Below are positions 44,093-56,100 of a stretch of 64,000 nt of DNA, piece after piece (the stretch's first letter is position 1; the number at the start of each line of letters is the position of its first letter). A program made the translations under genes and the position numbers. The stretch comes from Symsagittifera roscoffensis (taxonomy: Eukaryota > Xenacoelomorpha > Acoela > Convolutidae), in assembly GCF_963678635.1 (NCBI RefSeq), contig NC_087063.1, forward strand, positions 58,970,759 through 59,034,758, written 5' to 3'. The notes under the pieces are model-generated. The model was not told where the DNA came from. It saw only the letters and a list, made by a program, of their open reading frames with translations, and made no database searches.

Positions 44093-45093
44093 ACATTATT
44101 CTAGTTTCTCCATCAGATTTTGTCACTTCAGACTGACTTCTCGAAAACAAATCAAAAATAATTTATAGCTTTTGAATTATTTTCTGACAAAGGAGAATTG
44201 TTTGTCGTTTGTTGAGAATGTAACTTGTACTTTCAGTAATTCAGTCACACAACTGCCATTCATTAAATCAATATTCAAATCTGAAGCCACTTATTCACAT
44301 TTTTTGATTTAAAGAGCGTAACAAGACAGAGACCGCACGACTCCCCTTTGAGATTTGACGTTACGAGGGTTGTTCTACGTTATTGGCGGTTTGTTTGATG
44401 TTGGAACATCAAGGCACGTAGAATTGAAAGGCTGTCATATTTTCAACTGTGCTAAGACTGCCTCCCTCTTTGATCTTTTACCGACGGCAGCTCTTGTCAG
44501 CAATAAATTTTGATTGATCGCATGAGTGACAGTTGTTACCTTTGATCATGTTTATTTGACACGCCGCTTTGACAGTAACAAGCATTCACCTCTCTAATAG
44601 CACACTATTTTCTCACACTCCTTTCATTGTAGGCGCTTTTTGATTGGCTATATCTAATAAGTAGTCAAAATAATCTAATGAGAGTTGATCTTTCAAATAT
44701 TTCCCACGATGTGAAATTAAGCGGAAAAACTTTTGAAGTTTAATGGCGAATACAGCCAGTGTGTCAATCACAATTCGGCACAGCCTTTGAAGTTTAGCCG
44801 ACTACTTTGTAGTGTCATTATTATTTACAGCCCCTCTATTCACAAAATAACCCCCTAGCTCTAAAGACGGCCCAAATAAATTTATTATTCATTTCTCAAA
44901 TCTTTGCTATTGTGTTCAGCTTTCTCCACATTATTGAAACTCAGTCGACCAAAAATTTGCTCCCAGTTCCGTATACTTTTCATTTTCAGAGACAACCGAC
45001 GCTTTAGATTTGCTCTTACTGCATCATAGCTTTAAAATTTTTGCCTTAAATTCAGATATCTAACACTGCCTTTGCATTACGCAAAAAATCAAA
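44093..45093. other. Upstream region of the NET gene
   Basis: About 1 kb without ORFs, the presumed promoter and 5' UTR side of the gene at 45094. No TATA box or motif that I can assign with confidence. Confidence 0.35.
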
Positions 45094-46971
45094 ATGATCG
45101 ACAAACGAGAACCTTCACCAACAACTTTGTTGTCAAGCACCTCAGACATCGAAATCTTGAACCCGATGCTCTCAAACGACGATTGGACTTCGAAGGCCGA
45201 TTGTGTAAGTATTTCCTAATTTTTTAATAAATGTCTGTTTTCAATGTTTCACTCGGAAAAAAATTGAATAACCATTTTTGAATATGATTTGATTAATCCT
45301 TTTCTGATTGTAAGTTGTTTCACAAACTTATGCGGTTATTGAGTTGTTCATGTTTCCTTTTCTCTTCAGAAATCAACCCAATCTGGCTCCATATCGACCA
45401 ACCCGCTGGCAAAGCTGGCAGCCGCCTGCACCAGTCTTTGCAACGACATGAAGCCCAAAAACTCCTCTCCTGGATACGCCAGCTCTCGAAATCAATTCAG
45501 CTACCCTGTCTCGTCTGGCAACCATCAGAACCCAGTTTCTTCTGGTCAACAACTCCCCGTAACTTCGACTTTGCTTTCACATCTAAGCGCTCTTCAGAGC
45601 CAACAGCAACCGGCAAATAATGCTCAAAAAAGTTCCGAGTTGAACTATCTTCTGGCACATGAACTTCTAGCTAAGCAGCAAAGCACCGGACTCGCTCTGG
45701 AAACCCTGGCCGCTCTTCAAGCCCAAAACCAACAGATCTCAAAACCAATTCCTAGTTTGAACTCGTTCGCTTCTGGAAGTAACCCAAACTTGGAGCATTT
45801 GACCAAAGTGTACTTGCAAACTCTGGCTGCTAAACGAGAACTTACTCAATACCCCGCGTTTCAGCCCAATTCTCTGGACTTACTCATGTCTCCGACAGCT
45901 AGCAGCACAGAAAAGCTTCTGAGTCCAAGTTCAACATCTCATTTACTGCAGTCGAACGGATCTCATCTTCACAATGGTATCGACTACCGCCTGTGTCCGT
46001 GTGCGGCGTGTCAGACGCTCAGATTGAACCTTCTGAGTCTTCAACAGCAACTGGCTAAGACTACAAACTCGACTGTCAGTGCTCCTGATTTTAGTGCACC
46101 ATTGCAGCCCCAGCAACACTACTTGATGCCTCAGAAAAACCCAATCACTGGTAGTATTCAATACGTCTCGATATGCAGCGACTCGAAAAACTGCTCTCTG
46201 TGCACTAAACCGGCAAATGTAAACAATAACTACTTGCAGCAACCATCGGCAATTAGTCCGACCGGTCTGACTGCCGAACAGTACCTTGCAGCTTTATCTG
46301 GCCACGTGCACCAAGCAGCATCGAATTCGTCGAAGACTCCATCGCCTAAACCTGGCAAAGTGACCCCTGACTTTTCAGCTCCTCTTCAAATCAGCACATC
46401 GCCTTCTCCGACGATTCAAGAAATCGTGCCTTCTGATATTACCTGTAGCTGGACCGAAAATGGGACCCCTTGCGGTCATAAATTCGCCTCTGAGGATCAG
46501 CTTTTTGACCATATCAAAAAAGTACACACTTCGAACCAAACTGTTTCAAGTTCTCAACCTTCAGTGCCTAAGCAAGCGTCGCCTTTGAATAGCCTTTCCG
46601 GTTTGACCAATGATACTTCAGCCACTAGTCCTCTGGTCTCATTGAAAAACTTGTCCAGAAAGGTGTTACCTGAACCCGTCAACCACCACTCACTGTCGGC
46701 TTCTCGGTTCCACCCCTATTCGAGACCCGCTCTTCACGATTCACGACTCCAATCGCTGACCAATCAGATCGCTGCAAGACAAGCCGCTCCAACACTTCCG
46801 CTGTTGTCTTCGGCTCAGCTATCTCTCGGCTCTTTTGGAGCTCTTGGGTTACCGTCGGTTGCACCTCAGCCAACTCCCGCGTTGCCTTTCTCCTTTTCAA
46901 CCAATGGCAGCTCTCAATTTGCTTCAGCCAATCAGATGTCGAGCCTACTTTTTGCAGCAGCTGCTCGATAA
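45094..46971 (+). CDS. NET-family zinc-finger regulator (NocA/Nlz/Elbow/TLP-1 type)
   Basis: Two exons, 45094-45204 and 45370-46971, joined by a 165-bp GT-AG intron (GTAAGT...TCTTCAG, phase 0), giving 570 aa. The ATG at 45094 gives exon 1 a 37-residue start. Family marks in order: a buttonhead-like box NPLAKLAAACTSL just after the junction (residues about 48-60); a Cys-rich motif CSDSKNCSLC; one atypical C2H2 finger starting ITCSWTENGTPCGHKF, with spacing C-x8-C-x12-H-x4-H (about residues 386-415); and the FHPYSRP motif before an Ala/Leu/Ser-rich C-terminus. Known NET proteins are nuclear co-repressors in appendage, tracheal, eye and neural patterning. Ser/Pro/Gln-rich spacers fit. GC content is higher than the flanks. 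Alternative: an Sp-like factor, unlikely with a single finger. Confidence 0.85.
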
Positions 46972-47604
46972 GAAAAACGGACCAAAAACTTTCGCTTTAA
47001 TGTCGTTCCTTCGAGAATGAGACTTTACGCAATACTAGCCTGCCTGAGCCCCAAAATCGGGAACTCAAAATTTTGTTCAGCAAAATATCATTGAATGAAC
47101 TTGAACTAGATTGTATTTTTATTCATGTCGATTATAATTTTCTCTGTCAATACAAATTAGATAGTATTCTTTCATCAAATTGAAAACTTTTAAAATTAAC
47201 GCCTTTTTTCATTCAAAAAAATCTTTAGAGAAGATCTCGATGAGTTTGGGTCCAAAATGCGTATCAAAACTAATGCAAAATTTTACTAGCTAGTTTAATA
47301 GTTAAGACTGTTAAATCATTTTGAAATATTCATTGAGGCTGAGCCAATAAGGTATAAAAACAGGTTGTTATTCGCCCATCTTTCAATACTCGACATAATA
47401 CTGAGATAAGAAACTGCAAGAGCAAAAGAGACTTGAGTCCAATATTATGTTAGCTGTTTAATATTAAATTAACTTAATTGACTATCGCAGCTGCAAGTTA
47501 GAACACACAAGACACCACACGTATTCCGCACAGATTCACTAAGAGTAAAACTAATTTACTGTACAGCACGATATCAAAAAAATAAGTGCCATAAACATGG
47601 TCAA
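46972..47604. other. Downstream region of the NET gene
   Basis: Probably the 3' UTR followed by intergenic sequence up to the solo LTR. No AATAAA that I can place with confidence and no further ORF. Confidence 0.4.
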
Positions 47605-47979
47605 TGAGTTAGGTCCTTGAGGTTAACTCATAGAGTAATTTCGGATAGGGTACACCGTCTGCTCGTCACGCTATCTTATTTTCGGCCGGATAGATTCGTG
47701 CAACTTCTTAGTCTAATACCGATCCTAATCTTACTCTTATATCGACTAGTCTCAGGGTGTTTAACTAGTCTCTGCTAGGCTCAATAGATCTAGAGTATAC
47801 TGGCTTATTGCAACTGCTGAAGTTCTCTTGGAGAGGTAACTAATTTCTAAGTTAAATTGAAATCCCACAAATAAGTGGGTTGTTAGTTAGATGGATTATG
47901 ATTGGTTAATATTAAATATTTTACAGTGGTAAAGTATCTAATTTATCCAATAATAAATTGTAGTTTAGATCAGGTTCCA
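47605..47979 (-). mobile_element. Solo LTR of the same family
   Basis: 375 bp, TG...CA on the - strand, flanked by a perfect 4-bp duplication TCAA (47601-47604 and 47980-47983), so a solo LTR left by LTR-LTR recombination. It lacks about 35 bp covering the hairpin that the other LTRs carry, near 47868. It lies head to head with the 5' LTR of copy C, 45 bp away. Confidence 0.92.
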
Positions 47980-48024
47980 TCAATTTGATTCAGACAGTTG
48001 ATTCAGTAAATGGAATCAAGCTTC

Positions 48025-48432
48025 TGGAACCTGATCTAAACTACATTTTATGATTGGATAAATTAAATGTTTTACCAATGTAAAGTATTTAATATTAACC
48101 AATCATGATCCATCTAACTAACAACCCACTTATTTGTAAGTGCTGAAGTTACTTGTAATTTCAGCACCAGAGAGATTTGAATTTAACTTAGAAATTAGTT
48201 GGACTCTCCCGAGCACTTCAGCAGCCGCAATAAACCAGTATACCCTAGATCTATTGAGCCTAGCAGAGACTAGTTAAACAACCTGAGACTAGATAGTATA
48301 AGAGTAAGATTAGGATCGGTATTAGACTAAGAAGTTGCACGAATCTATCCGGCCGAAAATAAGATAGCGTGACGAGCAGACGGTGTACCCTATCCGAAAT
48401 TACTCTATGAGTTACACTTCGGTCCTAACTCA
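48025..48432 (+). repeat. 5' LTR of copy C
   Basis: 408 bp, TGGAACCTGA...CCTAACTCA. Hairpin at 48140-48167 (one mismatch), AATAAA near 48230, TATAAG near 48296 as a candidate TATA element, and the terminal GAGTTA/TAACTC pair. The preceding four bases are CTTC; the matching duplication is outside the window. Confidence 0.93.
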
Positions 48433-48434
48433 TC

Positions 48435-48444
48435 TGGTGCGACC
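48435..48444 (+). promoter_or_regulatory. Primer binding site (copy C)
   Basis: TGGTGCGACC two bases after the LTR, identical to copy A. The next 13 bases, ATAAGTCTCGAAC, extend a possible tRNA complement into the T-loop (reverse complement GTTCGA). Primer tRNA not identified. Confidence 0.75.
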
Positions 48445-48520
48445 ATAAGTCTCGAACAAGACCTTACTAGATTAGAATTAACCAAAATAGATTAGAAATT
48501 AGACAAAAACATTTACAAAA

Positions 48521-48754
48521 ATGTTATACGACAATAATTTAATTGAAATGTCTCTCCGACTCAATAGATCAGAGCCAATATTCCGAACCATAACAGAACT
48601 ACCCGGAATTGAAAGAAGACCTCGAACCAAAGACGACATACGACAAAGTAGAAACTTGCCGTATAGTTATATGATAGTTCGGCAAAAGCCAGAACAAACT
48701 TTTATATTTAGAATATTACTAGCAATGAATTTAGATTTTCATTTGCAAACATAA
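48521..48754 (+). CDS. ORF1, 77-aa protein next to the PBS (copy C)
   Basis: 77 aa, ATG 76 nt after the PBS. Same length as in A with four substitutions (for example G/E, R/K, V/I, I/L). Central basic stretch ERRPRTKDDIRQSR; no hydrophobic segment, no recognised domain. Equal length and mostly conservative changes favour a translated product over a chance ORF, but two close copies are weak evidence. Confidence 0.6.
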   Translation: MLYDNNLIEMSLRLNRSEPIFRTITELPGIERRPRTKDDIRQSRNLPYSYMIVRQKPEQTFIFRILLAMNLDFHLQT

Positions 48755-49680
48755 AATTTTGAAGTCAATGTTCAAAATCATTTCAGGCGCTAAACAAATT
48801 TATTAATATACGATTGATAAAAAGATCTAAGATCGTTTTCCTAAAACTCTGCAGTATTATACAAAACATGTTTGAAAAATATTTATTGGAAAATAAAAAT
48901 AAAAATTAGTAGCATGACAATAAATGGTTAGTAATCATAAATCATCCTGTTGTTCCAGCTTCATCATCTAAAACATAACAGCAATCATAAACCCACTAAT
49001 ATCATCAAAACACTAAATCTTTCCTTTACACACATTTAAAATTTTATTAAAACTTAAATTCACTTAATTTTAAACCCAGATCATCAAGGCTTATCCTTGG
49101 ATCTTAAATCATTTTCTACTTAATTAAATTTCAAATTTGATCATCAAGGCTTATCCTTGGATCAAACAGAACAACTTTGTTCTCCCCCACCCACTTAATT
49201 AGTGTCTAACGACCTCAAACGTCGATTCACTACCCAACCCTTTCTAAAGACCTAAGACTAATAGAAATTTTTAAACAAAACTAATCATTCAAATTAGGAT
49301 AAACAGTGAAGAACTTCGGTTATTCATCCTTCACTTGACCCCCCCTCTTACCAGACCCAGGATAAATCTTAGACTTAGTAAGTTTAAAATAGTATCTAAC
49401 GAACTACTCGCGTTCTAATTATACCTGAACCTTGTGGATCGATTTACTATTCTCCAACCCTTGAACACAATCACTACCCCTAAGTAAGATTAAGTAAGTT
49501 AACACCTTAACTTATACTAGCCACGAGAAAGTAAAAAATCATTCTTCGGAATCGATATACTTTTCTCTCCAACCCTGAACAAACAGACCCAGGTTAAGCT
49601 AACCAAAAAATCGTAAGAACTAACAGTTTAGGAAAATAGAAATCATTTAACAACCCTTTGCATCCGTCATTCTAAACCTT
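48755..49680 (+). other. Structured 5' leader (copy C)
   Basis: 926 nt non-coding. Two identical 25-nt modules at 49079-49103 and 49139-49163 fold as CAAGG-CTTAT-CCTTG inside GATC ends. Three degenerate repeats centre on 49221-49245, 49437-49466 and 49551-49580, each with a CGAT or CGATT part followed by CCAACCC. Likely sites for packaging, dimerisation or internal initiation. Confidence 0.6.
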
Positions 49681-50148
49681 ATGTCATTTAAAAACCTAGG
49701 AAATAAACAAACAATCGTTTTACACAATTGTGAAATAGATAAAAAAAAATACGACCTTGTAATCACACCTCATACACAAACAGTTGGATACATTCGAACA
49801 AAACGACAAACACTAAAAAGAAAAATAATAACTAAACAAAGACAAATAACACGAAAAAGATTTTCAAAAAATCGAAACGCATTTTCAGAATCAGAAACCA
49901 ACAGTTTAGACGAACTTTACAAACTAAAAGAATCAATAGATAAAAATTGCCCAATTCACGATCAATTATATTTCTCTGACTCAGAAACAACTTCAAATTC
50001 ATCACAAAGAGGAAAAAGAAGAATAAAAAAGCAGTACAAACACAAACCAGTACATTTATACAATTGGAATCAACCAATTCGACACATTAATAATTACATA
50101 TTAACAGTAATCGAACGAAAAAATGAGTTCAACGCACACCCCAGGTGA
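49681..50148 (+). CDS. ORF2, basic 155-aa protein (copy C)
   Basis: 155 aa with two basic clusters (about residues 40-62 and 109-122) separated by a Ser/Glu-rich acidic stretch, and an aromatic-rich C-terminal part (HLYNWNQPIRHINNYI). Likely nucleic-acid binding or nuclear, by composition only. Its stop lies 26 nt inside gag, in a different frame, so ribosomes ending here could reinitiate at gag. The counterpart in A has the same length. No family recognised. Confidence 0.7.
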   Translation: MSFKNLGNKQTIVLHNCEIDKKKYDLVITPHTQTVGYIRTKRQTLKRKIITKQRQITRKRFSKNRNAFSESETNSLDELYKLKESIDKNCPIHDQLYFSDSETTSNSSQRGKRRIKKQYKHKPVHLYNWNQPIRHINNYILTVIERKNEFNAHPR

Positions 50149-53100
50149 AGAAACTCCAGATGATGATGAAATCTTTCCTTTTATAGTAGACGCAGATACT
50201 GATAGAGGACAACACATATTTTGTCAAAATTTACTCGTAAATTTATTTGAACCCGGAATCAGTCCATGTAAAACAGAGTTCCCCGATGTAAAAATCAAAA
50301 GACAAATCATAGATCACTATCTAAAAGATATATGCAACATAACACAACAGTATGGAATCTACTCCATAGAATTCACCTCACCAAACCATAATAATAGAAA
50401 ATATACAATTCAAACAGACGATCTTGATTTAGAATTTTCAAAAGTTTTTTCAGAATATATAAAAAGCATCCAATACCATAACTCACAAAGAGCAAACTCC
50501 ATATTCACCAATGAAGTTTTCGCAATAATATATAGTTATATTTCGATATTAGAAAACGAAATCCCAATAACAAATGTCTCACCAAAAGAAACATCTAAAC
50601 ATTTGAAAGTACGACATGAAATCACACTACTCTCTAGTTATTTAAACATCATTAAAGAAAATTTCACGAAAGACGACGTTTCACAACATACAAAACACGA
50701 TCTACAAAAAATTTTGGCATGGTTCATAATAGATTATTTCACACACAATATTGATTTAATTGCACAAGCAAGAAAAAATTTTAGACCCCAAAATTCGAAC
50801 GATGATACCGCTATCACAGAACAATCAGATTATGTTTGGGACCCCGAATGGTCTCATCCCGCATTTATAAGCTTTCCACAATCAATCTCAAGTCAAGCAA
50901 TAGGTACAATATCTTACATAAGAGATTATGTAAGAGTAATACCATTAACAATTGATGCAACACCATTAAACTATAATACATTTTTACCCGATACACAAAA
51001 TAATAGTTTAAACTCTACAGTTATACACAATGAAAACCTCAATGGAACTAGGAATCTTACTCAACAAGATATCCAGACACCATCACACTTCATAAATGAA
51101 GAAATTGTACACACAACAACTACACAACAAAGTATTTCACCAATACGCCCAAATTTAACAACACCAAGAAATACAAATCCTTCACAAACACAGGTAACCT
51201 TACAATCAACCGTTAAACCTTCGGTTGCCCCTAAATATTCACATATGGATTACCAAACATACAGACCCATGACAATACCACCAAAAACACGCAAAACATT
51301 CACTAGAAACAACTTTGCAGACCATAATTATAATTATACACATCCATCAAAAACATATAATCAACCACAAAGAAATTTTAACCAATATACAAGATCTCGA
51401 AATTGGGATAACCCAATGGCCCAACCTAATTCAACAAATTTCCAAACAAATCCTCCACGGGATCACAGTGAAAATTACCCATTTTTTCAACAAAATAAAA
51501 ATAAAAAACAGACATCTTATCAAATGGATTATTTATCCTCAGATGATGATTTCTTACAACCAGATATATTTGCACAAAATACTCAAGAATATCGTAGACA
51601 AGGAATACAGAGAACACGTACAAGTCATAGAAATTTTTCTCCACAACCAATAGATGCACAAAATCAACAACCAATTCAACAACAAAATCCAATTAATACA
51701 CAATCTTTTCAACCAATTCAACAACAAAATCCAATGACTGCACACTCGTATCAACCATCACAAATGCAAAATGAAATACCACTTCCATATTATCTCCAAC
51801 AACATGAGATAACAAGAAACCAACTTTCAAATTTTTCTCAAATGCCAAATGCAGCAGAATCATTACAAATGACAATGAATCCATACCTTATGGGTGGATC
51901 ATCAATAACATCAAACAAACCTTTAATGGTTTTCACAGGAACAGACCCTGAATACTCTGTAGAAGATTATTTAAATGCAGTAACAGCAAACCTGATTTTA
52001 AATATTGGACCTGAACCAATTAATACGCCACTACATCAAAATTGGATACATCGACGCACAGCGTTAATACAAACAACCTTAGATGGCGCAGCCCAAAAAT
52101 GGTTTTCAGTACTACCTCTAGAAATAAAATCAAACTGGAAAAGATTTACACAAGAATTTTCAAAAATGTTTGACTCCGAAAGAAACAAACAACAACAAAG
52201 AGTTTTATGTAATGAAATTCGCAGATTACCAAACGAAACCATCAAGCAAATAGCAGTACGAATCGAAACACTAGTTCGAAAAGCATATTCATTAAATACA
52301 CATGACTATAAAAACACAAAGATGACAGAAATCTTAATGATGACCTTAACACCACAATTAAGGAAAATAGCAATAAAAAAGAGAGCATCACATCCTTCTT
52401 CAATTCGAGAACCCGATTTAGATTTTCGAAAACTAGTAGACAAATTAGAACAAGCAGAAATCACGATGAAACTAGAAGAAACGGAAAATCTGAAATTACA
52501 ATACGTTAACAGAATTGAAACGACTCCCACTAATATTAATAATATACAGGAATCAGAGACAGACCTCGTTGAAAAAATCACTGAAATACTCAATATCTAC
52601 GAAAAGAACCCAAACTTTAAAGGCAAACCATCTTTCAAAAAATGGTGTAATTATTGCCGACGATACGGACATAGTATTTCCGAATGTAGACAAAAACAGC
52701 AAGATAATCAAAATAAACCTCAAAAATATAAAGAACCAAATAAATCATTCTATCAATACATGAAAAAAGATCAAAATCTACCGAACAAAACAGTCCACAG
52801 CAACAACAGTTCAGGAAAACCACTCCCGAACAATACAAATTATACAAGAAATCAATCACCATATAACTCAAGTTATAGAGGAAGATCACCAGAACGAAGA
52901 AACACGTATAATTCATCACAAAATCACTACAATAGACCAAATAGTCGAAATAACTACTCCAGATCAAATTCAAATACACAACGATTTGTTTCTAGATCTA
53001 ATTCCCAATCAAGAAATAACTACTATCCAAACAACCAATCACGAAATTCATCATACAATAGGAATAGAAACTACTCCTATAATCGAAATAGAAGTTATTC

Positions 53101-56100
53101 AAACAACCGAAACCAGAATTACCCGAACAATCGATCAAGGAATAACTCATATAATAGATCAAACTATAACAGACCAAACAATAATTACCAAAACAGATCG
53201 CGAAATAATTCACAAAATCGACACCCAAGTTATAATAATCGTTATAGAAATTATTCCCAATCACCACACCGGAATAATAATAACTATAATAATTCTAATA
53301 ATCGCCACAGAACTAGTACACCTAAACATCAAAGACAAATCAATCAAGTACAATCTAACCCAGAAACAACATCAGACCCTCCAGGTATTGATGACACAGT
53401 AACTGATACGTTACAACTCAATCAAATAAACTGTACATCATCAGATTCAGAAAGTGATACTGAAAACACTCTTTCTATCAATATGATAAAAGTCGAAAAT
53501 GACTATGAATCTGTCATATATGAACAACCCTTTTCATCACACATATATGAAAATCAATCAGAATTTCTTCAAAATTATTACACTACACCCATAAATTCCA
53601 CACCAACGACGCAAGAAACAAACGAGATTAACACTACAGATCAAACCAATAAAAATACCAAAACAAAATGCTTGAATACAAACCACATTTATCAAAATAT
53701 ACAAAAAGAACAACCCAAAGAAAAAATTTGGACAATACCATTTCTCTTAGAAAGCCCAAGAAATAAAGAATTTCAACCACCAGACCTTGAAATAGATTTT
53801 TTAATTGATTCAGGAGCAGAATCAAACATAATAAACATCCCCACATGGAATGAAATAAAAACTTTACACCCAAAGTTAATACCTCTTGAAACCTCCAGTA
53901 AGTTAGCAACAGCACAAGGATCAACATTGATAAACTACGGAAAAATCCAATTATTTCTTCTCCCCACAAGAACAATGGAGCAAAGCAAAATTTTAAATAA
54001 GCCATTTAAACAAATATTCCATATCACTGACATTAAATATAATATCATTGGAATACCATTTATTTCGAAGTATATACCAACAATTAACATACTAAATAGT
54101 AAAATATTAATCAAAGATAAATATACAAAAACAAAAGAAACATCCTTAACATTTTTTCAAAGATTAAATAAACAACCACCATTCTTTTCAAAATTCTACC
54201 CGATATTTAACAAACAAAGAAAACACCTAAAACCACTATCAGGAAATATCTATAATTTTTCAATCAAACAAGTTCACCAATATGCTAAAGAACAAAACAA
54301 ACAAAAATTTTATATGTCAGAATTTGAATTCAAACCTATTCATAAATTTTTCAAAATCACAATCTCATCCATAAAATATTTGAAAAATTCGAATTCCGAT
54401 ATCATTTCTTTACATGTCTATAACAACACACCTTACCAAGTAACATTACCTTTAGGACTTTTAGGATACTGCGAAACCAACGCTACAATATCACCAATAC
54501 ACGAAAAAGCCTATCGCGTAAATAATATACTCCAATTACTAGATATTTGCCAATCTACAATTCTTAATGAAGAATTATCTATAAACAATATAATAAGTAA
54601 CGAAAACAGAAATACGGATTATTTCACAAAAACTCCATATTTCAAACCTACATTCAACATAAGTAACTACACAGAGGACCAACAGAAATTTTTAACAATG
54701 TTTAATTTCCAACATTCACAAATAACACAAGACGAATTCGAAAAATTAGCCAAACAGCTCATTAAATATTCATCAGTCTATGCAACATCAAAATTCGATG
54801 TTGGCAAAATCAGTTCATCACTACATCTCCCGTTAAAACCAGACGCAGTTTTCAAAAAACAGAGAGCAAGTAAAGTACCAATTCACTTACATGATAAAGT
54901 AAACAGATTACTCGATATTTTAGAACAATACAACATTATATCACCAGTTAATAAAGAAGAACAACCAAAAGGCAACACATTTATCAACCCCGTTATCATT
55001 CTAGCTAAAGGAGAATCATTAAAAATCGTTCTCGACGCTAGATACCTCAATTCACTCATAGATGAATCAAAATGTAATTGGCCCATTGAACCAATACAAG
55101 TTATTTTAACAAAAATAAACGGCAAATACTTTACAACCGCCGATATGAATAGTGCATACAATCAAATGCCACTAGATGAACAATCACGACGTTTAACACA
55201 ATTTGTTATAGGAAACCAACAATATGAATTCAACCGCTTATTCTATGGAATATCCATAGGACCAGCAGCATTTTCAGCTTTTATGAGCAAAATTTTTAGA
55301 CCACTAATACTCAAGAAAAACGCAATCACCTATTTAGACGATGTTTTTATGCAATCACAAACAAAAGACGAGATGTTCAAAGTTTTAGAAAAATATCACC
55401 AAATACTTCAGAACGAAAATCTGAAGGCCGCCCCCGATAAATCACACTTCTTTTTGACAAGAGTTAAATTCTTAGGACATAATATAGAAAGAAAAACAAT
55501 CACTCCATTGAAATCACGCATTGACGCTATTCAAAAACTTCAACCACCAACAAATAAAAAGAAAATCCAAGAATTTCTTGGAATGTTAAACTTTTTAAGT
55601 AAATATGTTTATAAAATGCAATTATATCTACGACCATTTTATAACATCCTTAGACAACAAAATAATTTTGAATGGAACACAGAACATCAAACACGATTTG
55701 AAGAAATAAAGAAACTTTTAACTGAACAAATTTCAAACACAATTCCAGATTCAAATCAACCATTTTATGCAATGTGCGATGCTTCGAACTTTGGCATCGG
55801 TGCAGCACTATTACAATCACATAATGGTACAAATAAGATGAACCTCATATCAGCAAATTCTCGATTATTCACTCAAGCAGAGCTACGACTCTCCACTCTA
55901 ATGAGAGAATGTACAGCCATAATATATACACTGACAGAATATGAATTTCTGATACTTGGATCAAAACACCCCACAGTTCTATTCACAGACCATAAACCAA
56001 TCATCTTTCTCTTTACACAAAAATCTAACCCAAACCACCGAGTTTACAGATTTCAACTAATTCTAATGAAATTTCCAAACTTACATATAGTTTGGACTGC

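Noticed and set aside
45205-45369. Reading exon 2 alone (start at 45448) as the whole NET gene
   Set aside because: Canonical GT-AG borders join exon 1 in phase and restore the family box NPLAKLAAACTSL, which the shorter start would lose.
45943-46242. 99-codon - strand ORF in the NET gene
   Set aside because: Antisense shadow of exon 2.
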